Shown in pieces: positions 10,017 to 17,085 of a DNA stretch of 64,000 bases; the stretch's first letter is position 1, and the number at the start of each line of letters is the position of its first letter. This stretch comes from RPQJ01 sp963823535 (lineage in GTDB: Bacteria; Pseudomonadota; Gammaproteobacteria; Steroidobacterales; Steroidobacteraceae). The stretch spans positions 372,001-436,000 of the forward strand of contig CAWGLZ010000006.1 in assembly GCA_963823535.1 (NCBI GenBank). Reading direction: 5' to 3'. The notes under the pieces were generated by a model. The model ran no database searches. It was not told the DNA's origin and saw only the letters and a list, made by a program, of their open reading frames with translations. The translations under genes and the position numbers were made by a program.

Positions 10017-11080
10017 GGCTCGACGGCTCGCTCGAACGGTATCGTGATCTCGATGCGGAGTCCCGGCCGCGCGAAGCGCACCGCGAGCGTCTGGTGCTCG
10101 CGGTACAGCGCGGCGAGACGCTCGCGCGTATTGCGGAATCCGACACCGCGCCCCGACCCGAGTTCCACGCCGACGGGCAGCCCGGGCCCGTCATCCTGCA
10201 CGATCAGCTTCATGCGCCCCCCTTCCAGTCGCGCCATGATGCGCAGCCGGCCACCCTCCTCGCGGGGGGCCACGGCGTACTTGATGGCATTCTCCACCAG
10301 CGGCTGGAGGATCAGGGACGGGACCATCCCGGGACAGGCCTCCTCGTCGATCTCGAATTCGAGGCGCAGGCGTTCGCCGAAGCGCAGTTGCTCGATCCCC
10401 AGGTACAGGTTGAGTGCCTCGAGTTCCTGGCGCAGCGTCACCCGCTTCATCGGATCCTGGTCGAGCGTATAGCGCAGGAAGTCCGACAGCCGACCGATCG
10501 CCTGGTTGGCCACTTTCCCCTGCCCGTCCAGGATCAGCGTCGAGATGGCGTTCAGCGTATTGAAGAGAAAGTGCGGGTTCAGCTGGTAGCGCAGCATCTT
10601 CACCTGCGCTTCCTGGGCGAGTGCGGAGGCCCTGAGTGCCTCCTCGCGCTGCTGCTGGAGCGTCTCGTAGTACTTGATGCCGAAGTAGAGTCCGGACCAG
10701 CACAGGAGCAGGTAGGTCGAGCTCAGCGCCCCGCTGAAAAAACTGTACCAGGGCTCGCTCTCCATCCAGTCACCGACGAAATGACCGTAGGAGACGTTGA
10801 TCACTACGCGCCAGGCGAGCGCCGTCAGCCAGGCGGCGAGCAGGACCGACGTCATGATGACGACCGGTGGCTTGCTCCAGAGCCAGCGGTAGACGTAGCG
10901 CAGCGGCGCCGACAGCAGGAACCCGCTGGCGGCCGCCGCGACGATCACCTTGATATAGGCCGCCGGCTTCCCGTAGAGCAGCGCGCCCATGTACTGCGCG
11001 ATGAGGTACGCACTCCACCCGAGCGTGTGGAGGCTCCAGAAGAGCAGGTTGCGGTTGCGGCGCAGGTCGTCGAGAGTCAC
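10013..11080 (-). CDS. LytS/YehU-like sensor histidine kinase (HisKA_7TM-less, PF06580 type)
   Basis: 355 residues with about four N-terminal hydrophobic segments (within roughly 10-155) followed by a short coiled coil (YYETLQQQREEALRASALAQ). The phospho-acceptor His is in the family-typical YQLNPHFLFNTLNAISTLI. The HATPase_c domain keeps the N box (LVENAIKYAV) and G boxes (DDGPGLP; GSGRGVGFRNTRERL). No periplasmic sensor domain of appreciable size is present, so the signal is probably sensed in or near the membrane. The start is GTG at 11080. It overlaps the response-regulator gene by 4 nt. Kinases of this class pair with LytTR regulators, as here. Confidence 0.93.
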   Translation of the reverse strand: MTLDDLRRNRNLLFWSLHTLGWSAYLIAQYMGALLYGKPAAYIKVIVAAAASGFLLSAPLRYVYRWLWSKPPVVIMTSVLLAAWLTALAWRVVINVSYGHFVGDWMESEPWYSFFSGALSSTYLLLCWSGLYFGIKYYETLQQQREEALRASALAQEAQVKMLRYQLNPHFLFNTLNAISTLILDGQGKVANQAIGRLSDFLRYTLDQDPMKRVTLRQELEALNLYLGIEQLRFGERLRLEFEIDEEACPGMVPSLILQPLVENAIKYAVAPREEGGRLRIMARLEGGRMKLIVQDDGPGLPVGVELGSGRGVGFRNTRERLAALYREHQTLAVRFARPGLRIEITIPFERAVEP

Positions 11081-11157
11081 CGGCGGAGCTTAGCCTCCCC
11101 GCTCGCGCGCCGCGAACGGCTCGGCGCGGGCGATGCACGATTGATCGCAGCCGGGCA

Positions 11158-11520
11158 TCAATCGCCGAGTCGGAGGAAACCCCGGCACCCGGTCTCGAAA
11201 GCGGGTCCCGCCCCCTGGCACTCACACGGATCGACCACCTCGTTCTCCAGGGCCCACTCGAACCCCGCCTGGAGCGGCGACAGGCGTCCCTCGGCGAATG
11301 CCCGGCAGCCTTCCCGCATGCGCGCGCGCGGCAGGTTGCAGGCCCCGGCGTGCGTAATGCCGTGTCGCCCGGCCCATGCGTAGCCGGACTTGTGCTCCTC
11401 GCAATCGCCATCGCAGGCATAGCCAAGGAACGTCCGGGCCTCGTAGCGCTCGGCCCCCGTGCCAGGACAGGCGGCCACCGACAGCCCGGGGAGTGCCACC
11501 AGCGCAACCCATGCGTGCAT
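11158..11520 (-). CDS. Small Cys-rich exported protein of unknown function
   Basis: 120 residues. A short signal peptide (MHAWVALVALPGLSVAAC) is followed by a mature part with seven or eight cysteines (CPGTG, CDGDCEEH, ACNLP, GCRAF, PCECQG, GCRGFL), suggesting disulfides in the periplasm. The signal peptide could be of lipoprotein type (SVAAC) but lacks a clear L-x-x-C lipobox. I recognise no named family, though the regular CDGDCEEHKSGYAWA block looks constrained. It is divergent from the thermonuclease gene across about 90 bp and sits alone. Alternative: an ordinary secreted hypothetical protein. Confidence 0.65.
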   Translation of the reverse strand: MHAWVALVALPGLSVAACPGTGAERYEARTFLGYACDGDCEEHKSGYAWAGRHGITHAGACNLPRARMREGCRAFAEGRLSPLQAGFEWALENEVVDPCECQGAGPAFETGCRGFLRLGD

Positions 11521-11610
11521 GCGCGGAGGCTAGCGGTCCGTGTCGCGCACCGCGTCGCCGATTTGCGTCGTGATCGTTGCGATTCAGGGCGGATAATTCA
11601 ACATGACGCC

Positions 11611-12159
11611 ATGTTGCGCCGTTGGTCGCTGTCGTTGGTGCTGCTCGCCTGGCTGGGCCTCGCGCTCGGCCAGACGGGCCCCATTCTCGACGGCACCGTG
11701 GTCGGCGTCGTGGACGGCGACACTGTGGACGTGCGCCTCGAGTCCGGAATGATCCGCGTGCGACTCCACGCGGTGGACGCGCCCGAGCGAGGCCAGCCAC
11801 ATGGACAGGCGGCCCGGGAGGTGCTGTCGAGTCTCGTTTTCGGCCGGGCCGTGCGGCTCGAGCCGATCGAGCAGGATCGCTATGACCGGCTCGTGGCCCG
11901 CCTCTGGGTGGGCGACCTCGACGTGAACGCGGAGATGGTCCGGCTGGGTTCGGCCTGGGTGTATCGGCGGTACGCGGACGATCCGGCCTATTGCGCCCAC
12001 GAGCAGGCCGCCCGCGAGCAGAAACGCGGCCTGTGGTCATTGCAGCCCGGACAGCGTCCGGCGCCCTGGGAATGGCGCCAGCGCAAGTCACGCGCCGGCC
12101 CGTTCACCGACTATGCGGGCGAAACCGTGGCCGCCTGCGTGGCAGCCCTCGGTCAATGA
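11611..12159 (+). CDS. Exported thermonuclease-family (SNase-like) protein
   Basis: 182 residues. A signal peptide (RRWSLSLVLLAWLGLALGQ) precedes a staphylococcal-nuclease fold: GTVVGVVDGDTVDVRLES carries the catalytic/metal Asp, RVRLHAVDAPERGQ the first catalytic Arg and second Asp, and DRYDRLVARLWVGDLDVN the final Arg region. The AYCAHEQAAREQKRGLW ending is typical of short Gram-negative members. It probably degrades nucleic acid in the periplasm or outside the cell. The ATG at 11611 gives a clean signal peptide; the open frame continues upstream but only antisense to the Cys-rich gene. Transcribed alone. Confidence 0.9.
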   Translation: MLRRWSLSLVLLAWLGLALGQTGPILDGTVVGVVDGDTVDVRLESGMIRVRLHAVDAPERGQPHGQAAREVLSSLVFGRAVRLEPIEQDRYDRLVARLWVGDLDVNAEMVRLGSAWVYRRYADDPAYCAHEQAAREQKRGLWSLQPGQRPAPWEWRQRKSRAGPFTDYAGETVAACVAALGQ

Positions 12160-12190
12160 CCGCACGTCGACGCGCGTCCGGCGCGCCGGA

Positions 12191-12544
12191 TCAATCGAAG
12201 TCGGTGTACTTGCGGCTCGTTCCGCGCGACGTCTCCACCGGGTATTTCGCCGCGTTCTTCGCCATCTTGGCCTGCGCCGCCTGCACGAGGTCGACGTCGA
12301 GCTTGTCGGCCAGTCGCACCAGGTAGAGCAGCACGTCTGCGAGTTCGTCCTCGACGGCCGCACGTGTCGCCGGCGTCAGCTCGCGGCTCTGCTCGTCGGT
12401 GAGCCACTGAAAGGGCTCCAGCAGCTCGGCGGCCTCGACGGCCAGCGCGGTCGCCAGGTTGCGGGGAGAATGGAACTGCTCCCAGTCGCGCTCGGCGGCG
12501 AAGTCACGCAGCGCATCTCGCAGCTCACGGAACGCTTTGCTCAC
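12191..12544 (-). CDS. MazG-like nucleotide pyrophosphohydrolase (RS21-C6/YpjD type)
   Basis: 117 residues forming a single four-helix MazG-like unit. The metal-binding residues are visible: the ExxE pair in AVEAAELLEPFQW and the ExxD pair in AVEDELADVLLYLVRLADKL. An FAAERDWEQFHSPRNLA segment is typical of the dCTPase/RS21-C6 subfamily, which hydrolyses (d)NTPs to monophosphates plus pyrophosphate and cleans the nucleotide pool. The length fits that family rather than full MazG (about 260 residues). It is convergent with the thermonuclease gene, 31 bp away. The substrate is inferred from family only. Confidence 0.9.
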   Translation of the reverse strand: MSKAFRELRDALRDFAAERDWEQFHSPRNLATALAVEAAELLEPFQWLTDEQSRELTPATRAAVEDELADVLLYLVRLADKLDVDLVQAAQAKMAKNAAKYPVETSRGTSRKYTDFD

Positions 12545-12589
12545 GGGGCAGCCTCCGGGTCCATTTCCCCGGCATTATCCCGGCTCAGG

Positions 12590-12820
12590 TCAGTGACTGG
12601 GCCGCAATTCCCCCACTGGCCAGGGTTCGGCCGCATCACCGGCCAGGGGGTCCATCGCCCCACGCGTCGACCGCGTCGCGGACCGTAGCTGCCGACGCGC
12701 GAAGCTGCGCAGCCGGCCGGCCAGTCTTGCCAGCGCCTCCAGGCCAAGCATGCCCAGGACGAGCCCGACCTCTACGTCGAGGCCGAGGAGTTGAATCGTT
12801 TCGAGCCAGGTTCTTTCCAT
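12590..12820 (-). CDS. Small amphipathic/hydrophobic protein, 76 residues, unknown function
   Basis: The frame is open further upstream, but the start at 12820 is set by a near-perfect Shine-Dalgarno (GGAGGAAAC directly before the ATG). The protein has one hydrophobic stretch (LGLDVEVGLVLGMLGLEALARLAG, residues about 11-34) followed by a basic region (RLRSFARRQLRSATRSTRG), giving a membrane-inserted or surface-binding helix with a positive tail. The C-terminus is acidic and Pro-rich. No family recognised. Two structured elements sit in its leader: a short hairpin at 12836-12850 and a 26-bp palindrome at 12872-12897. The palindrome's resemblance to PhaR sites would fit a polyester-granule protein, but the protein does not look like a phasin. 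Confidence 0.6.
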   Translation of the reverse strand: MERTWLETIQLLGLDVEVGLVLGMLGLEALARLAGRLRSFARRQLRSATRSTRGAMDPLAGDAAEPWPVGELRPSH

Positions 12821-12835
12821 GTTTCCTCCGGTTGG

Positions 12836-12850
12836 CACCCTGCAAGGGTG
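12836..12850 (-). promoter_or_regulatory. Short hairpin in the leader of the 76-residue gene
   Basis: CACCCT and AGGGTG flank a 3-nt loop, making a perfect 6-bp stem that lies just upstream of the strong Shine-Dalgarno of the minus-strand gene starting at 12820. It would form in the mRNA leader. It may modulate translation or stabilise the 5' end, or be chance in GC-rich DNA. Confidence 0.3.
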
Positions 12851-12871
12851 GCCCACCCGGAGTGAGGCTAC

Positions 12872-12897
12872 GCTTATTTTGCTGCAGTGCAATAAGC
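12872..12897. promoter_or_regulatory. 26-bp palindrome, PhaR-like operator candidate
   Basis: Perfect 7-bp outer arms (GCTTATT / AATAAGC) enclose an almost symmetrical core TTGCTGCAGTGC. The TGCTGCA-n-TGCAA pattern resembles the sites bound by the polyhydroxyalkanoate repressor PhaR upstream of phasin genes. It lies 52 bp before the start of the 76-residue minus-strand gene, a plausible operator position. A+T content is higher here than in the surrounding sequence, consistent with a promoter. No PHA synthase or phasin gene is in the window, so the assignment rests on pattern alone. Confidence 0.4.
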
Positions 12898-13025
12898 TGG
12901 CGATGAAGGTTTCATGACCGCGGCAGGCTTGCACCAGACTGGTGCAGTGGGCCGCCCCATGGCCCTGCAGAAGCGTCGCGGCTTGCGCCAAATTGGCGCG
13001 GTTTCAGCCATGCAAACAACGGCAG

Positions 13026-13190
13026 ATGGGCAACCTCAAGGTGTTCGTGCTGCTGGCCGGCAATGCCCTTGCAACCGGCCGCAACGGGCAGAACGCCGCG
13101 GTCTGCGCGACCGAGGGCCTGATGAAGCGCGTGGATCGCGACGAACTCGAGGGCGTCATGCCCACGAGTCGGGTCACGTCGGGCCACTGG
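13026..13190 (+). pseudogene. HtpX (M48 zinc metalloprotease) fragment
   Basis: In the plus frame starting ATG at 13026 the translation GNALATGRNGQNAAVCATEG followed by LMKRVDRDELEGVM matches the HtpX block NAFATGRNxxxAAVAxTxGL-(x)n-L-x-x-E-L-x-G-V-[ML] that precedes the HExxH zinc site. Here the sequence then departs (PTSRV instead of AHELAH), so the catalytic helix is absent, as are the transmembrane segments before it. About 45 residues of a roughly 290-residue protein remain. It fills the 400-bp gap between two unrelated minus-strand genes. I read it as a decayed remnant; the 118-codon frame containing it is not an intact gene. Confidence 0.65.
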
Positions 13191-13218
13191 AGGTCGGGCC
13201 CGCGGTCTGGCGAACCGG

Positions 13219-13623
13219 TCAGGGGAACTGGATCTTGCCGCGCGGCGGCGCGCCGGGAGCCCCGGCGAGGGCCGACGCCGCGCCTGCCTCCGGGATGACG
13301 ATCGAGGACGCCTGCTGGCGCCGCATCTCCTGCAGTTCCTGCATCGTGTCCTCGAACGCCACGCGCGCGCCGTCCGCGAACCGTTCGCAGGCCTCGGCCA
13401 GCGTCGTCGCATCGATCTCGAACGACAGCGGCAAGGCCCCTGCCGGAGTCATGATCTGCGCCTGCCCGACGTAGGAGGTCGCCCGTGCCGGGTCCGGGGT
13501 GCCGTCCGGCTTGACCGGCGTCAGCACGCGAATGGTCCCGACCTTGCGATCAGAGTAGATATCCTCGCGATAGAGGTCGTTCACGTCCATCTTCGGTTCG
13601 GGGGCGTTCGTCGGGCCGGCCAT
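13219..13623 (-). CDS. Conserved cytosolic protein of unknown function
   Basis: 134 residues from ATG at 13623, preceded by GAGGAA. The N-terminal half (EDIYSDRKVGTIRVLTPV, then a Pro/Asp-rich turn and YVGQAQIMTPAGALPLSFEI) looks like a small beta-sheet domain. The C-terminal half (LAEACERFADGARVAFEDTMQELQEM) is helical. Proteins of this layout are conserved in xanthomonad-like gammaproteobacteria without assigned function, as far as I recall. No signal peptide or membrane segment. It is followed by the HtpX remnant and preceded, on the same strand, by a small membrane-protein gene 116 bp upstream. Confidence 0.75.
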   Translation of the reverse strand: MAGPTNAPEPKMDVNDLYREDIYSDRKVGTIRVLTPVKPDGTPDPARATSYVGQAQIMTPAGALPLSFEIDATTLAEACERFADGARVAFEDTMQELQEMRRQQASSIVIPEAGAASALAGAPGAPPRGKIQFP

Positions 13624-13739
13624 GGGAATTCCTCGGTGAATCGGACAGGTCGAATCGAAGGGCGACACGGTACCGGACGACGGTCGTCGGGACAACGCAA
13701 GCGGCCGGCCGAGGTCGTCCGCCGGGCTCGCGCGCGGTC

Positions 13740-13952
13740 TCAGAACTGTGCGTCGGACCCGCCGCCTTCCAGCGGTGGTTTCCACTCCTGCTCGCGCGGC
13801 CAGGGCGTGAGCGCGACGTAGTACAGGACGATCAGGTTCACCAGCGGGATCGAGGCCATGATCGCGAGCCAGGGCGGGTACCCCATCCGACCGAGGATCT
13901 TCCAGAAGGCGACGAGTTGCAGCAGCGACAGGATGGCGATCCAGCGAATCAC
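13740..13952 (-). CDS. Small two-TM membrane protein
   Basis: 70 residues from a GTG at 13952 (GGAGAG precedes it). Two hydrophobic segments are visible, IRWIAILSLLQLVAFWKIL and PPWLAIMASIPLVNLIVLYYV, joined by a short GRMGY loop, then a polar tail (TPWPREQEWKPPLEGGG). An ATG at 14027 would add 25 residues but would run into the hutU start region, so the GTG is preferred. Function unknown. It is divergent from hutU across 57 bp. Small DUF-type inner-membrane proteins with the sequence pattern G-[YW]-P-x-W common in this position resemble DUF805/signal-peptidase-neighbour proteins, but I cannot assign one. Confidence 0.65.
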   Translation of the reverse strand: MIRWIAILSLLQLVAFWKILGRMGYPPWLAIMASIPLVNLIVLYYVALTPWPREQEWKPPLEGGGSDAQF

Positions 13953-14009
13953 GGGGCTCTCCAGGGGCCGACCGCTCCGGACGGTCTGGCCGATGATATA
14001 ACGACCGCC

Positions 14010-15677
14010 ATGAATGACCTGATCCACCGGCCCACGGGGCCGATCCGGGCATCCCGCGGCACGACGCTCTCCGCCCGCAGCTGGCTCACCGAGGCGCCGC
14101 TGCGCATGCTGATGAACAATCTCGACCCGGAGGTGGCCGAACGCCCGGACGATCTGGTCGTCTACGGCGGCATCGGTCGGGCCGCGCGCAACTGGGACTG
14201 CTACCAGCGCATCGTCCGTGCCCTACGCGACCTCGGCGACGAGGAGACGCTGCTCGTGCAGTCCGGCAAGCCCGTGGGCGTCTTCCGCACGCACGCCGAT
14301 GCCCCACGGGTGCTCATCGCAAACTCGAACCTCGTCGGCCGCTGGGCGACCTGGGATCACTTCCACGAGCTCGATCGCAAGGGTTTGATGATGTACGGCC
14401 AGATGACGGCCGGCTCCTGGATCTACATCGGCAGCCAGGGCATCGTGCAAGGCACCTACGAAACCTTCGTCGAGATGGGCCGCCAGCATTACGGCGGCGA
14501 TCTCGCCGGCCGCTGGATCCTGACCGCAGGACTCGGCGGCATGGGCGGGGCACAGCCGCTCGCCGCGACCATGGCCGGCGCCTCGATGCTCGCCGTGGAG
14601 TGCCGCCCGGAACGTATCCAGAAGCGGCTCGACACGCGCTACCTCGACCTGCGCGCCGACTCGCTCGACGAGGCGCTGGCCGCGATCGAGCGGGCGACAG
14701 GCGAGCGACGGGCCGTCTCCGTGGGCCTGCTCGGCAATGCGGCCGAGGTCCTGCCGGAAATGCTCCGCCGCAACGTGCGCCCGGACGCCGTCACCGACCA
14801 GACGTCGGCGCACGATCCAGTGAACGGCTACCTGCCCGAAGGGTGGACGCTCGAGCAGTGGGATCGCCTGCGGGAGAGTGACCCGCGCAGCGTCGAACGC
14901 GCGGCGCGCGTGTCCATGGCCAGGCACGTCGAGGCGATGCTCGCGTTCCAGGAACTCGGCGTCCCGGTATTCGACTACGGCAACAACATCCGCCAGGCGG
15001 CCTTCGACGAAGGCGTCAGGAAGGCGTTCGATTTCCCGGGTTTCGTGCCGGCCTACGTGCGGCCGCTGTTCTGCCGCGGCGTGGGACCCTTCCGCTGGGC
15101 TGCGTTGTCCGGCAACCCGGAGGACATCTACCGCACCGACCAGCGCGTCAAGGAACTGATCCCGGACGACCCGCACCTGCACCGCTGGCTGGACATGGCC
15201 CGCGAGCGCATCCAGTTCCAGGGGCTGCCTGCGCGCATCTGCTGGGTGGGACTCGGCGAGCGTCATCGCCTCGGGCTCGCATTCAACGAGATGGTGGCGC
15301 GCGGCGAACTCGAGGCGCCGGTCGTCATCGGTCGCGACCACCTCGACTCGGGCTCGGTCGCGAGTCCGAACCGCGAGACGGAGGCCATGCGCGACGGCAG
15401 CGACGCGGTGGCGGACTGGCCGCTCCTGAACGCGATGCTCAACATCGCGAGCGGCGCGACCTGGGTGTCCATCCACCACGGCGGCGGCGTCGGCATCGGC
15501 TATTCGCAGCACGCGGGCGTCGTGATCGTCTGTGACGGCACGCCGGCGGCCGCCAGGCGCATCGAGCGCGTGCTGTGGAACGACCCCGCGACGGGCGTCA
15601 TGCGCCACGCCGACGCCGGCTACGAAACGGCGATCGCGTGCGCGCGTGAGCACGGGCTCAACCTGCCGGGCCTCTAG
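14010..15677 (+). CDS. hutU: Urocanate hydratase (urocanase)
   Basis: 555 residues, the usual urocanase length. It converts urocanate to 4-imidazolone-5-propionate, the second step of histidine degradation, using tightly bound NAD+ as an electrophile. Family signatures run throughout: DLVVYGGIGRAARNW, GQMTAGSWIYIGSQGIVQGT, the NAD-binding GLGGMGGAQPLA, the active-site cysteine block PLFCRGVGPFRWAALSG, and the C-terminal SIHHGGGVGIGYSQHAG. The ATG at 14010 follows a short divergent promoter region. It begins the hut run: hutI starts 150 bp downstream after a structured repeat and hutG follows directly. No hutH (histidine ammonia-lyase) or hut regulator is within the window, so the pathway is incomplete here. 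Confidence 0.97.
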   Translation: MNDLIHRPTGPIRASRGTTLSARSWLTEAPLRMLMNNLDPEVAERPDDLVVYGGIGRAARNWDCYQRIVRALRDLGDEETLLVQSGKPVGVFRTHADAPRVLIANSNLVGRWATWDHFHELDRKGLMMYGQMTAGSWIYIGSQGIVQGTYETFVEMGRQHYGGDLAGRWILTAGLGGMGGAQPLAATMAGASMLAVECRPERIQKRLDTRYLDLRADSLDEALAAIERATGERRAVSVGLLGNAAEVLPEMLRRNVRPDAVTDQTSAHDPVNGYLPEGWTLEQWDRLRESDPRSVERAARVSMARHVEAMLAFQELGVPVFDYGNNIRQAAFDEGVRKAFDFPGFVPAYVRPLFCRGVGPFRWAALSGNPEDIYRTDQRVKELIPDDPHLHRWLDMARERIQFQGLPARICWVGLGERHRLGLAFNEMVARGELEAPVVIGRDHLDSGSVASPNRETEAMRDGSDAVADWPLLNAMLNIASGATWVSIHHGGGVGIGYSQHAGVVIVCDGTPAAARRIERVLWNDPATGVMRHADAGYETAIACAREHGLNLPGL

Positions 15678-15696
15678 CATGCCGCAGCGGCTCTTC

Positions 15697-15811
15697 GGTC
15701 GACGGGTTCGGGGTCTGTCCGGACGACCGTCGCGCGACATGGATGTCGCGCGCGAGCCCCCAGGGACGGGTTCACGGCGTGTCGTCGGGACAGACCCCGG
15801 AGCCGTCGACC
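15697..15811. repeat. Nested inverted repeat (REP/MITE-like element) between hutU and hutI
   Basis: Outer arms of 31 bp (15697-15727 and 15781-15811) are inverted copies matching at 28 of 31 positions; both contain CGGGGTCTGTCC. Inside lies a perfect 10-bp hairpin, CGCGCGACAT and ATGTCGCGCG around a GG loop, at 15731-15752. The whole 115-bp unit fills most of the hutU-hutI gap and would fold into a long structured RNA. The layout, including the catGGatg centre and the outer gtctgtcc arms, resembles intergenic repeat families dispersed in several gammaproteobacterial genomes. There is one copy in this window. It may attenuate or process the hutU-hutI transcript. Confidence 0.75.
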
Positions 15812-15827
15812 GTGGACACAGTGCAGC

Positions 15828-17075
15828 ATGCTGACGCTGTGGAAACATGCACGGATCGCGACCTGCGACGAGCAGTCGCGGATCTTCGAGCGCGGCGCAC
15901 TCGTCACGCGCGACGGTGCGGTCGAGTGGGTCGGAGACGCGCCGGATCTGCCCGCAGGCCTGCGCCCGGAGCGCACCATCGAGCTCGCCGGCCGCTGGGT
16001 CACGCCCGGCCTGGTCGACTGCCACACGCACCTGGTCTTTGCCGGCCAGCGCGCCGCCGAGTTCGCGCGGCGCAGCTCGGGCACGAGCTACGCCGACATC
16101 GCTCGCGAAGGTGGCGGGATCCTGAGTACCGTTCGAGCGACGCGGGCGGCGCACGAGGAAGCGCTGCTCGAGCAGAGCCGCCCGCGGCTGCAGTCGCTGC
16201 TGCAGGAAGGCGTGACCACCGTCGAGATCAAGTCGGGCTACGGGCTCGAGTTCGAGGCCGAGGCACGCATGCTGCGCGTGGCGCGCCGGCTGGCCGCCGA
16301 GCAGCCGGTCACGGTGTCCACCAGTTTTCTCGCCGCGCACGCGCTGCCGCCCGAGTTCGCCGACGACGCGGACGCCTACATCGACACGATCGCCGGGAAC
16401 TGGCTGCCGCGATTGCTGCAGCGGCAGGCCCATGAATCGACGGGACGGGTGACAGGACCGCTGGTCGACGCCGTCGATGCGTACTGCGAAGACATCGCCT
16501 TCTCCGCAGCCCAGTGCGAGCGGCTGTTCGCGGCCGCCCGCGACCACGGCCTGCCGGTGCGCCTGCATGCGGAGCAGCTCTCGAACATCGGCGGCAGCCA
16601 GGTCGCGGCACGACACGCCGCGCTGTCGTGCGATCACCTCGAGTACGCGACCGAGGAGGACGCGATCGCGCTCGCCCGGGCCGGCACGGTCGCCGTCATG
16701 CTGCCGATCGCGTTCTACGTCCTGGCCGAGCGCCAGCGGCCACCACTCGCGGCGCTGCGCCGGCACGGCGTGCCTCTGGCGGTCGCGTCGGACTGCAACC
16801 CGGGGTCCGCGCCCGGCGCATCGCTGCTGCTCGCGATGAACATGGCGCGCCGCCTGTTCGGCCTGACGAGCGAGGAAGTCCTGCTCGGCGTGACCCGAAA
16901 CGCCGCACGCGCGCTCGGCCTGCAACGACAGCGAGGCACGCTGGTCCGCGGCGCCGCCGCCGATCTCGCCGTCTGGTCGATCGATACCCTGGACGAACTC
17001 GGCTACTGGGTCGGATTCAATCCCTGCAGCATGGTGGTCAAGGACGGCAACATCGTCCTCGAGCGGGACACCTGA
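15828..17075 (+). CDS. hutI: Imidazolonepropionase
   Basis: 415 residues of the amidohydrolase superfamily. It hydrolyses 4-imidazolone-5-propionate to N-formimidoyl-L-glutamate, step three of histidine degradation. The metal-binding motif DCHTHLVFAGQRAAEF, the substrate-loop TTVEIKSGYGLEFEAEARML, the His in AAHALPPEF, the HAEQLSNIGG block and the metal Asp in AVASDCNPGSAP are all present. Length matches the family (about 405). The ATG start follows the structured repeat by 16 bp, and the stop overlaps the Shine-Dalgarno of hutG. Confidence 0.96.
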   Translation: MLTLWKHARIATCDEQSRIFERGALVTRDGAVEWVGDAPDLPAGLRPERTIELAGRWVTPGLVDCHTHLVFAGQRAAEFARRSSGTSYADIAREGGGILSTVRATRAAHEEALLEQSRPRLQSLLQEGVTTVEIKSGYGLEFEAEARMLRVARRLAAEQPVTVSTSFLAAHALPPEFADDADAYIDTIAGNWLPRLLQRQAHESTGRVTGPLVDAVDAYCEDIAFSAAQCERLFAAARDHGLPVRLHAEQLSNIGGSQVAARHAALSCDHLEYATEEDAIALARAGTVAVMLPIAFYVLAERQRPPLAALRRHGVPLAVASDCNPGSAPGASLLLAMNMARRLFGLTSEEVLLGVTRNAARALGLQRQRGTLVRGAAADLAVWSIDTLDELGYWVGFNPCSMVVKDGNIVLERDT

Positions 17076-17085
17076 GGATCGCCGC

